Below are positions 45,304-56,946 of a stretch of 64,000 nucleotides of DNA, one piece after another. Below the pieces are notes generated by a model, which was not told where the DNA came from, did not search any database, and worked only from the letters and a program-made list of their open reading frames with translations. Every line of letters starts with the position of its first letter. The first letter of the stretch is position 1. The stretch comes from Schistocephalus solidus (taxonomy: Eukaryota; Platyhelminthes; Cestoda; Diphyllobothriidea; Diphyllobothriidae), in assembly GCA_017591395.1 (NCBI GenBank), contig WEDG01002097.1, forward strand, positions 1-64,000, given 5' to 3'. The position numbers and the translations under genes were made by a program.

Positions 45304-48300
45304 ATACTTCTACTACTACTACTAGTTTGAATACTACTACTAATACTATTACTACTACTTATACTATTATTATTATTATATTTTGCTATTTAGGTAGTGC
45401 GTTTAGCGCTGAGAGGGATGCATGTACGTAAAATTTGGATCTCACCTCTGCAGAGCAGTCTCGTCGCTTGAATAGCCGCCTGATGAGAGACGAAAGCCTG
45501 CAAGATGACTAAGATTTTGAGGCACTTTGCGCCATTTCCCAGTCGGTTCCTAAAATTGAAGCAGGCAGAACGGAGTGCTATTGGCGTTGCTTTAAATGAT
45601 GCACTGCACAATTAAAGGTAACCAGCTTAAGCAAGCAGTCAGACGTATTCATATACAGAGAATAGTTGAAAGGCATCAGGCAGCTTGTCGGCAACCAAGG
45701 ACCGGAATCGCCGACGAATGAGCCCTAGGGAACAGCAGGTGAGACTCAAAGGAAATAGTGGAATTTGGACTCAACTTTCTAAAAGAACAGAGGGAAAATC
45801 AAACGTGTATATGAACGTGTTCAATCGTGATATGAAGTTGATTTTCACTTAGCCCTAACTCAACTGCCTAGCTGGCTTCGGCTAAGCTAACTGAAAAGCC
45901 GCCCAGTTGCGACTTCGTGGTGGTTTGAAGAAACATCTTATTGGCTCTCCTGTAATCTACGCCAGTAAACAGGTTACCAGGGTCATCGCGGTAGTGATGA
46001 TATTTTTGCGTTTCAAAAGAATAAAAAAGATATCACTGGAAGAAGTTGATTAGATGGTCGAAATTCCAAACACGTTGGTTTGCTAGGTCAAAGCATGACC
46101 TGCAGAAAAACACCGAGCTAAGCTTCGCGCAACATTTAAAGTTGTCCTACCGAAAGACTAGCAATTTGCTGCTCTTTTCGTTGTCGCGCTTGGTTTCCTT
46201 CACCTGTTTCATGTGACACCCGAGCAAGTCAAATCATGTGAGAGGTAGTTTGGTAGCTTAATCAACGAACGAACGGATTGGCAGCTCGTCTCAGATTAGC
46301 CAGAGTCGGGTCCTTTTTAACTTGCTAGGTCAAGCGATTACTTGGGTCAGATGCTCCACTGGCAGGGTCAGGGGCTCACGTCTTCTCTGTTACATATGGG
46401 CATATTTAGACGCATCCGACAGTAGCATTCACCGATCTCGACTCATTGCAGAACTGTGACCACTTTGAACTGTTAACTTCTTACTGCTACTCCACTGCCG
46501 CCGGAGATTCTTGACCAAGTCTTCTCTGTTACATATGGGCATATTTAGACGCATCCGACAGTAGCATTCACCGATCTCGACTCATTGCAGAACTGTGACC
46601 ACTTTGAACTGTTAACTTCTTACTGCTACTCCACTGCCGCCGGAGATTCTTGACCAAGTCTCCAAAGGAACACGGAACGGTTATACTCGAGAACTAGAAA
46701 CGGTCTAGATTAATGCACGCCGAAATTCACGTGATTATGTGGGGGTCAGTTCTTAACGTCCTGTTCAGGAAAAAACAACGACTTGAAATAATTGGTGCAG
46801 TACTGTAAATTTGAGCTAAAAATGGTTTCTTTGAGATTTGCACAGGGTTGACTAACTGCGGTCGCCACACGTCAAGGAAAAGTTATGCAATACGTTCAGC
46901 CATGTAGTTCTACAATGCCATATAGATGGAACAAATTTGCCCAATCTCCCCTTCCACCAAAAAAATTCTTCATATTTTTGATTGGTTACCACTCTGTACG
47001 CCCTACAGACTGCAAGTACTGTCTAAATCCTTTATTCATAATCCAACTCGAGCCCAGTGGTTAACACCCGTTTCCGCCAATTCCGAAATGTCGCCTATGG
47101 AATTAACGTAACTGTTTGCACACATTAACGATTCTCTTAAGTTCCGTTGATTCAAATTCATTTGTCTACATAAATCCCTCTTTATTTTGCGAGCCTCTTT
47201 AATACAAGAAGATGCTAGGCCTATCTATCTGCATAGTGACTAACCTCCCTCCAAAAGAAAATATTCACATGGTCTTCGCCTCTTTTTCTGTAGCACTTCT
47301 CGCAGACCATCTTTTCCTCACAGACTGCGGGAGAAGTGTTCTGATGCTCTTCTTGGCACAATTTCTGTCCAACGTCAATTTTATAAACGCGTCCATACAA
47401 AGGTGTCGCTCTGCAGTGCCAACATACAGCGTCTGGATGGCGAGTGGAGAGCTCAAACTGACGGCAAATACTGGCCGAAAGATTGAACGAATCTGATGTG
47501 GCCTGACTTCGTCCAGACAGTCTTTCCCTCTCTGCTGCAAACTCCCGAACCAGGTCCCCTGATTTGGCAAACATCCCTCGGCACATGGGACAAAACACCG
47601 TATCTCCTGTAACGGAAAATGTACAGAGAGGAAGTTAAATAGGAGACAAGTTCACTGGAGTACAATTCCTCAGTAGTAAGATGTAACTCGCTGATCAAGA
47701 CCTAAAGATCACAGGTTGGTTAGTTGTCACTGGAAATTTTGTCTTTGTGCAAAGATAAGGAATCTTAGAGTGACCAATGGCATAATACTACTGGGCAACT
47801 TCAATGCCCATTCGATGATGGTGATAAATTTGTGTTTTGTTTTCTAAAATTTATGCCTTGCCCTGTAAGCTGGGTCACCCGCAGCAGACAGACTATTTTC
47901 TCTTCTTCCTAATCAACGCTGCCCTTGACGAGGTAACCAGTAACGTGGGCCTCTACCACACAATTTACGACTGAATTCGCCGCCGGCCATCCATTTTTGT
48001 GGTTGAAATAGACAAGCGACAGAAGATTGCTGCTGAGCTATTTTAGGAATTTTAGAATTCACAGAGTGGCTTTGTCTTCCAGCAAGTGAAAATATTGACA
48101 TTGACTCTCATCAAATTCACCAACATGAACGCTGAGATGCAGCGTGGCAGTATAAGTACGCATTGCAATTGTCTTTGCCTTTTATATTTGTATAACAAAA
48201 TATTATGGGACCCTAATAACCCGGAAAATAATTGTAAACCTTACGAGCACAACTGATAGGGTAAGAGTTAGGTTGACATGTAATTAAGTGTGTTATTCTG

Positions 48301-50208
48301 TCTACTTCGATGCTAAAAAACCAGTTCACCTGAACACGGAAGGTGAGCAAACAAAGTTATTTTGTGTCCTTTAAACAGCCCTACAACATTGCCATTCTTC
48401 CCGTCTTACATACTTGTCTATCGATTGTGGTTTTTAATAGGGTCATACAATAATTCACGCATTCCCATGTCATATGAGCCGCTGCCCCTATCCTCTTCTT
48501 GTGCGAAATCCTGTCCACGTTTTGGTTACAACCAGATGGTGTATAATAGGAATCAATGGCCCGCAGGCTCAGGTTGTGGGAGCTGGGATACCTGCCAGTG
48601 TTCCTCTCCTATTTCGGTTGTGCTTTAATCCTGGCAAAGGGATTTTTGTGGATCAGGGAGCGTTGGGGTACGCTTGGGCGTGGATTTTGTCGAGCCAGCC
48701 ACCTGCACCCGATCCCGCCTCCGGTCTTTTTGACTCTGTCTTGACAGCGGGCACAGACGAGTGAGGGGAGAGAGAGTGCGACAGATACAGCGCACGTCTA
48801 CTATCACTTGAAATTAATTCACACGCAAGTGACCGCGCTTTCTACCAGCCTGTTGTGAAGCTTGCGGTAAACACAGTTGAACTTTCGTATTAGATTATGA
48901 AACTTTAGGTGAGTTAAGAAGGTGCTGCTGGTCATTTTATTGGAAAATCAACCACTGGGAGGACAAAGGAATGTGTAAAGTTTAAAGTAAACAATGAAAG
49001 AAAAATTCACTATAATAAGAGCTCGTATCAAGACTACTCGCTAAATGGCCCATAGCGTATCCCGAGTTGCAAGATTTAGCACGTCTATTTTACGGAAGCC
49101 GATATTCTGTAGGCAGCTTCACACAACCTATCAGTAAGGTAGGTTTTTGCAGCAAAATGTGAGACTGGACAGCGTGATTAGAAGAATCGACTTTAAATAG
49201 TCAAGTTTCTCTTTGAAGAGCCTGCACAACGTGTTTTTCAAAACAACTACGCCGGCAATCAATTGACGGAAGTAAAGTGCTCAGAATATGATGCACGAAG
49301 GATACTATCAAAAACTGCCTTTAGTTTCTTATAAATCCAGTTAGAATTGTGAAGGTTTATCTCCTAAAAAATATTTCGTTTCACATCCCAGTAGGATGGC
49401 TGAAAATAGAGGTTTCCGTTTGCTGGACAGAAACATTGTGACTTGAAAATGGTTTGAACGTAAATAATATGAAAGTTTGTGAAGTCGTAATTAATTACAT
49501 TTCATAAAGATTTGCACATTTTGGTCAAAGCAAATCCTACCTTTTTCGGTCTGTTTTGCTTGATGATCTTTCCAGAGTCTCATGCATTTCATGTGTACAT
49601 TGTTTCCACAACCCATTCGACAAAACGTTACAGGTGGCCGCTTTTCTGAAAGGAATTCTTCCTGACATATGGGGCATACATCATCGCTAGAGATAGACCT
49701 TTGCGATATGCCCTCAGAAAAATACATTAAACAATCGAAATTGGCGACGCACTTTGCTATCCTTATTCTCGTCAATGGGATTTGAAGGTTCTTCTCCGTT
49801 TACCATAGGCTCTTTTTCATTGACTTTCCGCAGTAGATTGGTTATTTCAATGTCATTCAAACCGAGCTGCCAAGAGGCTTTAAATTATAGTACAAGCAAA
49901 GTGTTACCAGGATCATATTTGTCAATTCGAAATCTTCGCAGCAGTACCCAGCAAATATGTTTGCAGAGGTCTTTATCTTTCGCAAATGTTTTACAGCTGC
50001 ATGAATGCTGTGCACCTATCAAGACCTGAAAATGAGATCCTCAAATGGGAAGTAAAAAAATCAAACAAACCTTCACTTTTTGAATCTGATTCTCTTCTTG
50101 AAGAAGAAACCCAGTCGGTCCGAAACTCTGGAGTATGCAAATCGTTGCGTTTAGTGCTTCTAATTGTCTTTGGCAAACCAAGGGTGGAATTTCTTTTCTA
50201 TATAACAT
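44737..50208 (-). CDS. ZSWIM2-like E3 ubiquitin ligase, 8 exons, 445 residues
   Basis: Exons: 50208-50071, 50025-49908, 49877-49753, 49712-49541, 47606-47245, 45549-45446, 45098-44829, 44785-44737. Total is 1,338 nt; every junction is GT-AG and phases agree from ATG to TGA. An in-frame TGA lies five codons upstream of the ATG. Domains: N-terminal [10 protein letters not shown] (31-40, conserved in ZSWIM2); SWIM zinc finger C55-x-C57...C67-x-H69 in [13 protein letters not shown] 1 C140, C143, C158/C162, H167, C170, C190, C193; ZZ-like finger about 241-300 (C246, C249, C286, C289, H297); RING-H2 C395, C398, C414, H416, H419, C422, C431, C434, complete. SWIM-RING-ZZ-RING is unique to ZSWIM2, a ubiquitin ligase described in vertebrate testis. 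Each RING domain is split by an intron. The human protein is longer (about 630 residues); here the chain ends 11 residues after RING 2. The exon model is inferred from sequence alone. Confidence 0.85.
45130..45381. repeat. (CTA)n trinucleotide array in ZSWIM2 intron 6
   Basis: About 250 bp of nearly pure CTA with scattered AATACT interruptions, ending in ATT repeats. On the transcribed (minus) strand it reads (TAG)n. It fills about 70% of the 347-nt intron between exons 6 and 7 and ends about 31 nt before the exon 7 acceptor. Long Thr- and Leu-rich frames across it are artefacts. Confidence 0.95.
46382..46659. repeat. Perfect 139-bp tandem duplication in ZSWIM2 intron 5
   Basis: 46,382-46,520 and 46,521-46,659 read the same, each starting CTTCTCTGTTACATATGGGC and ending GATTCTTGACCAAGT. 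I found no difference between them, so the duplication is recent or an assembly artefact. It does not touch exon or splice-site sequence. Confidence 0.9.
48560..48890 (-). repeat. Interspersed repeat R, copy 4, in ZSWIM2 intron 4
   Basis: Inverted copy with blocks TTTTTGACTCTGTCTTGACA, GAGGGGAGAGAGAGTGCGAC, GTCTACTATCACTTGAAATT and GCAAGTGACCGCGC, reverse complements of the 37.2-kb copy. It lies within intron 4 (49,540-47,607) in the same orientation as the gene. Confidence 0.6.
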
Positions 50209-51560
50209 TCTGTGCGGGCTTCAGTAAAAAATACATATTTTTAGTAAGGCATGGATATAAAATATTGACTTATAAAAGGCAAGAGAAACAAGATATTATA
50301 AACTTTTGTTTCCATTGCCATTTCCTCTTTGCTTTTCTTAATAAACCAACCATACCTACCAAACCATTGCAGTACCTGGAATGTCCTAGCATGACTCCGA
50401 ACTCAATAACTTAACAAATATTGGGGTAAAAACCAAAAATAAATCAGAAATTTACCTCCTAAAAATATTTGAAATGTTAATTTAAACTAAGCTATATAAA
50501 AATGTATATTAGACCTAATATACCTTTTTATATATCCTCTATGCTTATTATTGGAATAGCTTAAGTCCGGACTGATCCTTTACCAAGAATAAGTATCAAT
50601 ACGAACTTTCAATTAATAAAAAAATTGTTTTGCCCTTACTACCCGGTGTCTTTAAATATTGTCCCGAAAAAGCCAAGAGTATTCGGTTGTTTAAATGTAT
50701 TTATTTGAAATAACTGCGAAGGGCATAATTTAAGGAGAGCACATTATGTAACCCGTTTAACGTGACTTTGAAGTGTGGTTAAACGAACAGACCTTGCATT
50801 GGATGCATTCCTAAAAAATAAACGGGAAGGAATACATTCTGCGGCTTTCTATGCTCATATATCTACCGGAACCAATCTGCTACAAAAAACTACTGGATTA
50901 TGATAAATAATGGTTCATACAATTCATTAGTTTGTTTTATAAGCCTGGATACAGATGTAGATACGATCGCTAGTACAAGAGTTTTGTTTACCTGACATTT
51001 CGGATTCAAACTCAAACTAAGCACCAGAGACAGTATCAGATACGGGTAATTCGTACGCACGGAGTTGCCGTAATCATAGGATGCAGTCGCTATGCTACTG
51101 CATGCCTATGGCAATGAACGACTCACACTTCATCGATGATGCCTGCACTCTGGTACGCTAATTTTTTGATGGTTGGCATGTGCGATAAGCTTTTTTCTGC
51201 GATCTAAAACATATATATTATGGCAAATAAACCTACCAAATCACCGAACACTACTGAAGGAACATCCCGGACTAACCTCAAAAAACTTTAGAAACAACGA
51301 GAAGGGCTTGCCATTAATTCTGGAAGGGGATGATATCACTCCATTTCCCCACAGCGAGAACTCAGAAAGAAAGGTCATTCAACAGCCGTTTTATGAAAGT
51401 GAACATGGCAGCTCTGTTTACAGCACACTATAACAGGGCAACGCCTGAGAAGGTTCCCAGTACGAAACCAGTGCGTCATACAAAAATGTTAACACGAATG
51501 CCGGTAGCGTAGTCCACCAGAATATGATTCCTCCTGTTGTCAAATTTCCGTAAGCAAATA
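50209..51560. other. AT-rich upstream region of ZSWIM2
   Basis: Very AT-rich, without recognised domains or repeats. The promoter of the minus-strand gene should lie in its first few hundred bases, but I see no motif that I could call with confidence. Confidence 0.4.
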
Positions 51561-51568
51561 AGAGCATC

Positions 51569-51907
51569 ATGTTAGCAAACAAGCTGCTTGACCGCAAAAG
51601 AAATGTCGTCATAAAAGGGGCTTATGAGTCAACTTATTCGCTTGCAAAGGAAAGAGTAAAACATGACTTGAATCTCCTACAATCATATTTAAATGCCGTC
51701 CTACGATACCGTTTACAAAGCCTTCCGTCTAGGGAAGACAAATTCACCTCATTAAATTCATCATCACGGCCTCTTAAAATCATTTTCGAAAATGAAGTGC
51801 AGGACTCACGCCTTAAAGAACGGAAAAAAGATCTCCATAACTCATATAGAGATGTGTTTTTCAGCCGGATTACGAACCGCTGGAAAGACACAAAATTAGG
51901 GAGCTGA
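51569..51907 (+). CDS. Unassigned open frame, 112 codons
   Basis: Starts MLANKLLDRKRN, highly charged and likely helical (KEERKKDL-type composition, ending NRWKDTKLGS). No domain is recognised, and no upstream acceptor or downstream donor is clearly better than background. It could be a LINE ORF1-like remnant, since LINE sequence begins about 200 bp further on, or an exon. Function unknown. Confidence 0.2.
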   Translation: MLANKLLDRKRNVVIKGAYESTYSLAKERVKHDLNLLQSYLNAVLRYRLQSLPSREDKFTSLNSSSRPLKIIFENEVQDSRLKERKKDLHNSYRDVFFSRITNRWKDTKLGS

Positions 51908-52079
51908 GTACCGAACTGAAAAGGAATACCGAGAAGGGGTAAAAACGGCTCGAAATACGGGAGAAGAATATCATAGTGGGGAAGAGGTCCTTCTTCAGAC
52001 TCCTTATATCATTAGAGCTAGCTCTTTATACGAAGATGGTCAATATAGGTCATATAATCAAATGTCCAGAGCCTTTTCA

Positions 52080-54733
52080 ATAAAATGAGTGATCTCTGGA
52101 TATTTGTTGATGAAAAACACCAGCTATAATTGCCCTGACAGAAATGAGTGTCTCAGAGATATTCGGGAACACAAATTATCCCTCCCAAGTTATCAAAACT
52201 TGAGAAGAGACGAGAAAAGCCGCGAAGGAGGAATTGCTGTTTATGCTTGCTCTAACATAACTGCGATTTCCGACCACTGGCACTGGCCACTGGCATTCAT
52301 AGATGCATACCGTCCCCAAACGAGGATTTCGAACGTGATGTCATACTCCTAACGGAGCTGACCAATATTTGCTTGAACAAAGATTTTCTTATCTTTGGAA
52401 AATCTAACACTCTCATCATCGACTGGGAAACGTAGACTGTTTCGGGTTCAACGGATACATTCCGTCATCCTTTGCTTGAGATGACAGATAAAAAATTACT
52501 CATCCAAAATTTACCGTTCGGGACACGCGTTAGAGAAGGGCAACATTCAAATTGTCCAGACCTCGGGTTCACCCGAGACACGGATAATGTGCTGAAATGG
52601 AAATATCAACTGCCGATTGGTTTTAGCTACCACGTTGTACTGCTCGTTGAGCATTTAATGTTCTCACAGCCTAATGCAATTTAGCCACTGGAAACAAACA
52701 TCTAAAAGGGAGTTTTTAAGCATGTGAACGCAAATCCCAGCAATACCATGGACAACCAAACTACGGGAACCTGTGGACGAACGCTGAAGAACGTTCAGCT
52801 CGTTTGTTAAAAGAATTATAATCTTACTTGTCCCCTAAATCCTTGAAAAACAAGCAATCGTTAATTGTGAATCAACCGCGAAATTCAAATCGCCTTTAAA
52901 ATAAAAAATAAGATGCGGAATTGATATCAATTAACGGGGAGATTTGAACACTTACAGGGCTACAAACGAAAACTAAGTGTCCTTAAGCATAAGGCAAACT
53001 GACAGTGAAGGACCTATGAGCAAACCATACTGTCCTTTGATCGCTCTGACGTCTCATGATTCATTCAGTAACATTGATTTTATTCTTATAAATGTTAAGA
53101 ACTAGATAAACCAACTTAATATATCACACTCAATTGCAACCGACAACATCAAAAATTACCTTACTAAACAGCTAAGGGATTTCCACCTTTGCTGAGTAAA
53201 GTGTTTTCAGTTTTTCTCGAGGGAAGTTTCTTTTCTTATTATTGGAAAACCTCTATTATTATTCCAGTATTTAAATCTGGCTTACCCTCGGATGTTCACA
53301 ATTATCATGGTGTTCATAAAACACATTCTCTTGCTTAGCACTTTGAAAAACTACATGCTCTACAAATTACAGATTTCTGCATAATCAACCAATTTTTTAG
53401 CTCTTCTCAACATGGCTTTCCTTCCAGGTCACTCTTGTGAAACATGTCACAAGTCCTTTCTTAATCTATTAAAATCTCTTCGTAGTGATCATCTTTCTGT
53501 GGTCAATAAATATTTTGATCTTAGTAAGTTCTTTGACAAAATGCCTCATAGGAGACTAATATATATGCTAGAAGCTTTAGAATTTCGTAGTCCCCTTAAC
53601 AAAATCATCGTCATTTCAAACAAATCGTAAGTAAAAGGTCTAAGTGGGACTCTAATATTCACCTGAGACCCCTATTAAAAGCGATGTTCTTCAAGGCACC
53701 ATTCTAGGTTCTCTTTTGTTTTTGCTAAAATTAATGATTTTTCATCAGCATTTCCCATTCCCATTCTTTTATTTATGCGGAAGATCTTAAGTGCGTATAT
53801 TCATTCTCTTACTATTCGGCCCAAAGATGCGAAGAAGAAATCCATGCGGACATGCTTGATCTTTCCGCGTGAAGCACAACATGGCAATTGGAATTCTCAC
53901 CTTCTAAGTGTCGTTATATGTGCTTCGGGCTTGACAGACTACCACAAACAGTTATTTTTCAAGGCACCCCTATGACTTTATGTTCCATCATCAAGGATTT
54001 AGGTTTAAGCCTCATGTATAATTTAGATCTTTTGCTTCATGCCGATAAAATTACGACCAAAGCTGCCCAGATTTGTGGCTCTATCTCTTATAATTTCTAT
54101 CTTCCTGAAATTTAGTTAAGAATTTATCAAATGTTTGTCCTTCTTCAACGTTGCTATCCATATTTGATTTAATGACCGATTGAAGCCGTTCCAAAATTGA
54201 AAAGATCCAAAGATATTTTACCCCGAAACAATTACCATCGACACTTTCAACTACCTCCTACTCGAATAGGTGCCAGTTAATTAACCTAAACCTTTCATGG
54301 GTTCGGAGTCTAAAAGCTGACTTCTGCCTTCTTTTTCGTAGTCATAATAGTACAAATATTCCCTTATTTACAGCCCTCACCCTTGTTAGTCATCCGTTAA
54401 ACATACGTACTTTTTCGCAGATTATACCTCCTCTTACATCCTCCACCTATAAACGCTCTATGTTCTTTGCTTCCAAATATAGCTTTCTTGGGAATAACCT
54501 GCCAATCGATATAAGGTTATCAAATAATCTGTCTTCTTTTAAGTGAAGATTAGACTTGTATCTTAACACTGTGCCAATTAACCATTTACTTACCTCTTCC
54601 TTCCCAAGCAACATTCTTCATGACCCAGAGAACGGGACATTAGGAATTTAGAAGACCGTTTCTAAGTTATGTCTTCCATGCATCGGTTCCCCATTGAACT
54701 ATGATGACTTCATAAATAAATAAATAAATTTTA
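52080..54733 (+). mobile_element. Degenerate LINE relic, plus strand
   Basis: 52,089-52,680 carries endonuclease traces (SREGGIAVYACSN, IIDWET, and a TR...CPDLGFTRD...GFSYHVVLLVEHL stretch). 53,180-54,150 carries RT traces closely related to the minus-strand element at 54.7-59.8 kb: WKTSIIIPVFKSG, HGFLPGHSCETCHKSFLNLL, FDLSKFFDKMPHRRL, MEFSPSKCRYMCFG and IIKDLGLSLMYN. The endonuclease part looks more like a different LINE family than the RT part, so the relic may be two elements side by side. It ends in an (AAAT)n tail at 54,711-54,733. Many stops and frameshifts. Confidence 0.65.
54711..54733. repeat. (AAAT)n tract between convergent LINEs
   Basis: CATAAATAAATAAATAAATT forms the 3' tail of the plus-strand LINE relic and abuts the 3' end of the minus-strand LINE, whose last bases read GGGCCTTAAATATAAAA. 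Confidence 0.8.
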
Positions 54734-55226
54734 TATTTAAGGCCCAGAGGGCCCCATCATTACAAACTTAGTACCGTGGTTTAAATAAATACAAAGTGGA
54801 TAATTGCTGCACTATGTGAGCATCCATATGAACAGCAGAAATGAGTAGTATGGTAAACATATCCGATTCAAAACGATTTGCCATTTTTAAAACCAAAGTC
54901 AACAATCTTTGGCATATACGGTGAACTGGAAAGAAGCAGTAAAAAAACTCCTAGGGTTAAATCGGAGGCGGAGTTCGGCGAGCCGCCAATTTTAAAAAAA
55001 TAGGAGAAAAAAACTGCTTCACTTAAAAAATTAATAGCTAAATGCAATGGGATAGTATTGTGATGTTGCTGACAACGTATGAGGGTTCGGAACGCTCCTT
55101 TTCGGGTGAGAGATAATATAGCAGTCAGAGCTACTGTTTATAAACACCAGTGGAGGTGAGAGAGGACGAACTCATCGTAGACAACATGGTCGAAACGAAG
55201 AGGGGACAGTAGAGGTCACGAGATCA

Positions 55227-55954
55227 TCATCGAGATGCGACCTTGCTGACTGCATAGTCCATCACCAAAGAGGCGAAACCATCAGAACCCGCCTCGATCA
55301 TCAACAGAACCTGGAGACTATCGTCAGGGTTGCAAATTCGGAGGAAAGTATCAAGGTTGTCAAGAGTTGGTAATGCTAGTTTAAAAGGAGGGAAGAAAAA
55401 GTGAATGCAAAGATTGACTGCAAAGGATGATGGAAATATAATTAGAGACCAATATAATATCAAGGGAGCTGCCTCAAATACCAGGAGGACCCTTTTCAAA
55501 AATCCAAAAAGTTGCGAGTTTGGGAAGGAAACAGACAATAAGGACTTTATATCTTCCGAAGTTAAATGTTTGCGTAATTTGGTTTTGAAAATAGCTAATG
55601 TAGACGACAACCTAATTTGCAGTGGAAGATTATTCCATATAAAAGCATATTTAGAGGCAAAAACTGAGACCGGTTAGTTGTGGAGCTACGGGGTAGTGAA
55701 ATGATCATGGAAGAATTACGAGTGGCATAGGGTCGATCTACCGGAGTGAGAGCGTTAATGCGTGGGAGATTTGGACTAGAGTTAACGCGAAACAGGAAGC
55801 AGAGACCGGCTTCGAGTCTTCTAACCCACAGAAATTTAATGTTTGCTAACTGGCATCTATCCGTATAAGAGATACTGGATCCAGGAAGAGAAAATAGTCT
55901 TCGAGTAAAAACCCTCTGAACTTTTTCAATCTTACTGCGGTCAGAGGCGTTCAT
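55227..55954 (-). pseudogene. LINE ORF2: C-terminal region
   Basis: After a frameshift the protein continues IEKVQRVFTRRLF, SYTDRCQLANIKFLWVRRLE, CFLFRVNSSPNLP, then in another frame LAIFKTKLRKHL, the usual end of CR1/Jockey-type ORF2. The remaining sequence down to 54,738 is the 3' untranslated part. Confidence 0.75.
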
Positions 55955-56946
55955 CAGCCCAAAGAGGGACAGCAGTATTCTAGGATAGGAAGAACAAACA
56001 TGCGGTATAGGTTTAACTTTATTTCCGGAAGGAAGAAATTATGTGATATAAAACCACATATCTGTGCAGCCTTTGCAGAAATTCGATCTGCATGAGGCGA
56101 TAATGCTAGCTTATTTGTGTAACTTAGACCTAAGTCTTTTATGGTTGATCGTTCTAAAAGTGTACTATTTTGAAATACTAGGGGTCCAGGAAGCTTGGCG
56201 GGGCCAAAACACATGAAACTGCTCTTGGATGGAGAAAATTCCATCTGCCAAGTACAGCTCCAACGTGAGAGCATAAGTAGATCAGTGTTGATTTTATCAA
56301 CGCAACTATTAGCAGTGTCTTTAGAAAATGAATAAATGCACTTGAGATCGTCAGCGTAAACGAAATTTTGTGAATTTGTGAGTAAAGTTGAAATTTCGTT
56401 TATGTACAGAATGAAGAGAAGGGGACCTAGAACCGTGCCTTGAAAAACGCCACTCGTGATCGGCTGAGGCCTCGAATAGCTATTACCTACTAAGACCTTC
56501 TGGCTGCGGTTAGACAAGTAGGAACCAATGAAGTCAAGGAGAGGAGGCCGGATGCCGAGGGCTTCCAGTTTCACCAGAAGACGTCTGTGCGGTACCTTGT
56601 CAAAGGCTTTGCTCAGGTCAAAGTAGATCACAACCACTGACTGCTGCTCATTACGAAGGGAAGTGACGAGGTTAAGAAAAGCTAAGTGACACACTTCGCA
56701 TGATCTCCCAGGTAGAAAACCATATTGCGAGTCGCTTAAGAGCTTATTTTCTAGGCAAAAGTCGAGAATTTGATTAAAAATAATTTTTTCAAGAAGTTTT
56801 GCTAGAGCCGGGGTTTTGTGAACGCCTCGATAATTATTTACGTCCGAACGAGATCCCGACTTGAAGACAGGAAGAATAATAGATGTCTTCCATGAGTCAG
56901 GAAAGAATCCGTTTAGAAGATAAACTGAGAATATATGGCTAAGCAA
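55954..56946 (-). pseudogene. LINE ORF2: reverse transcriptase core
   Basis: Open frame of 330 codons continuing ORF2 after the frameshift: WKTSIILPVFKSG, SDSQYGFLPGRSCEVC, the first catalytic Asp in VVIYFDLSKAFDKVPHRRLL, GVFQGTVLGPLLFILYINEI and the catalytic FVYADDLKCIYSF, ending LPILEYCCPSLG. All RT motifs are present, with YADD normal. A second frameshift at about 55,954 separates it from the C-terminal region. Confidence 0.9.

Noticed and set aside
45027..45431. Thr-rich and Leu-rich proteins across 45.03-45.43 kb (plus)
   Set aside because: Direct translation of the (CTA)n microsatellite, lying in an intron of the gene on the other strand.
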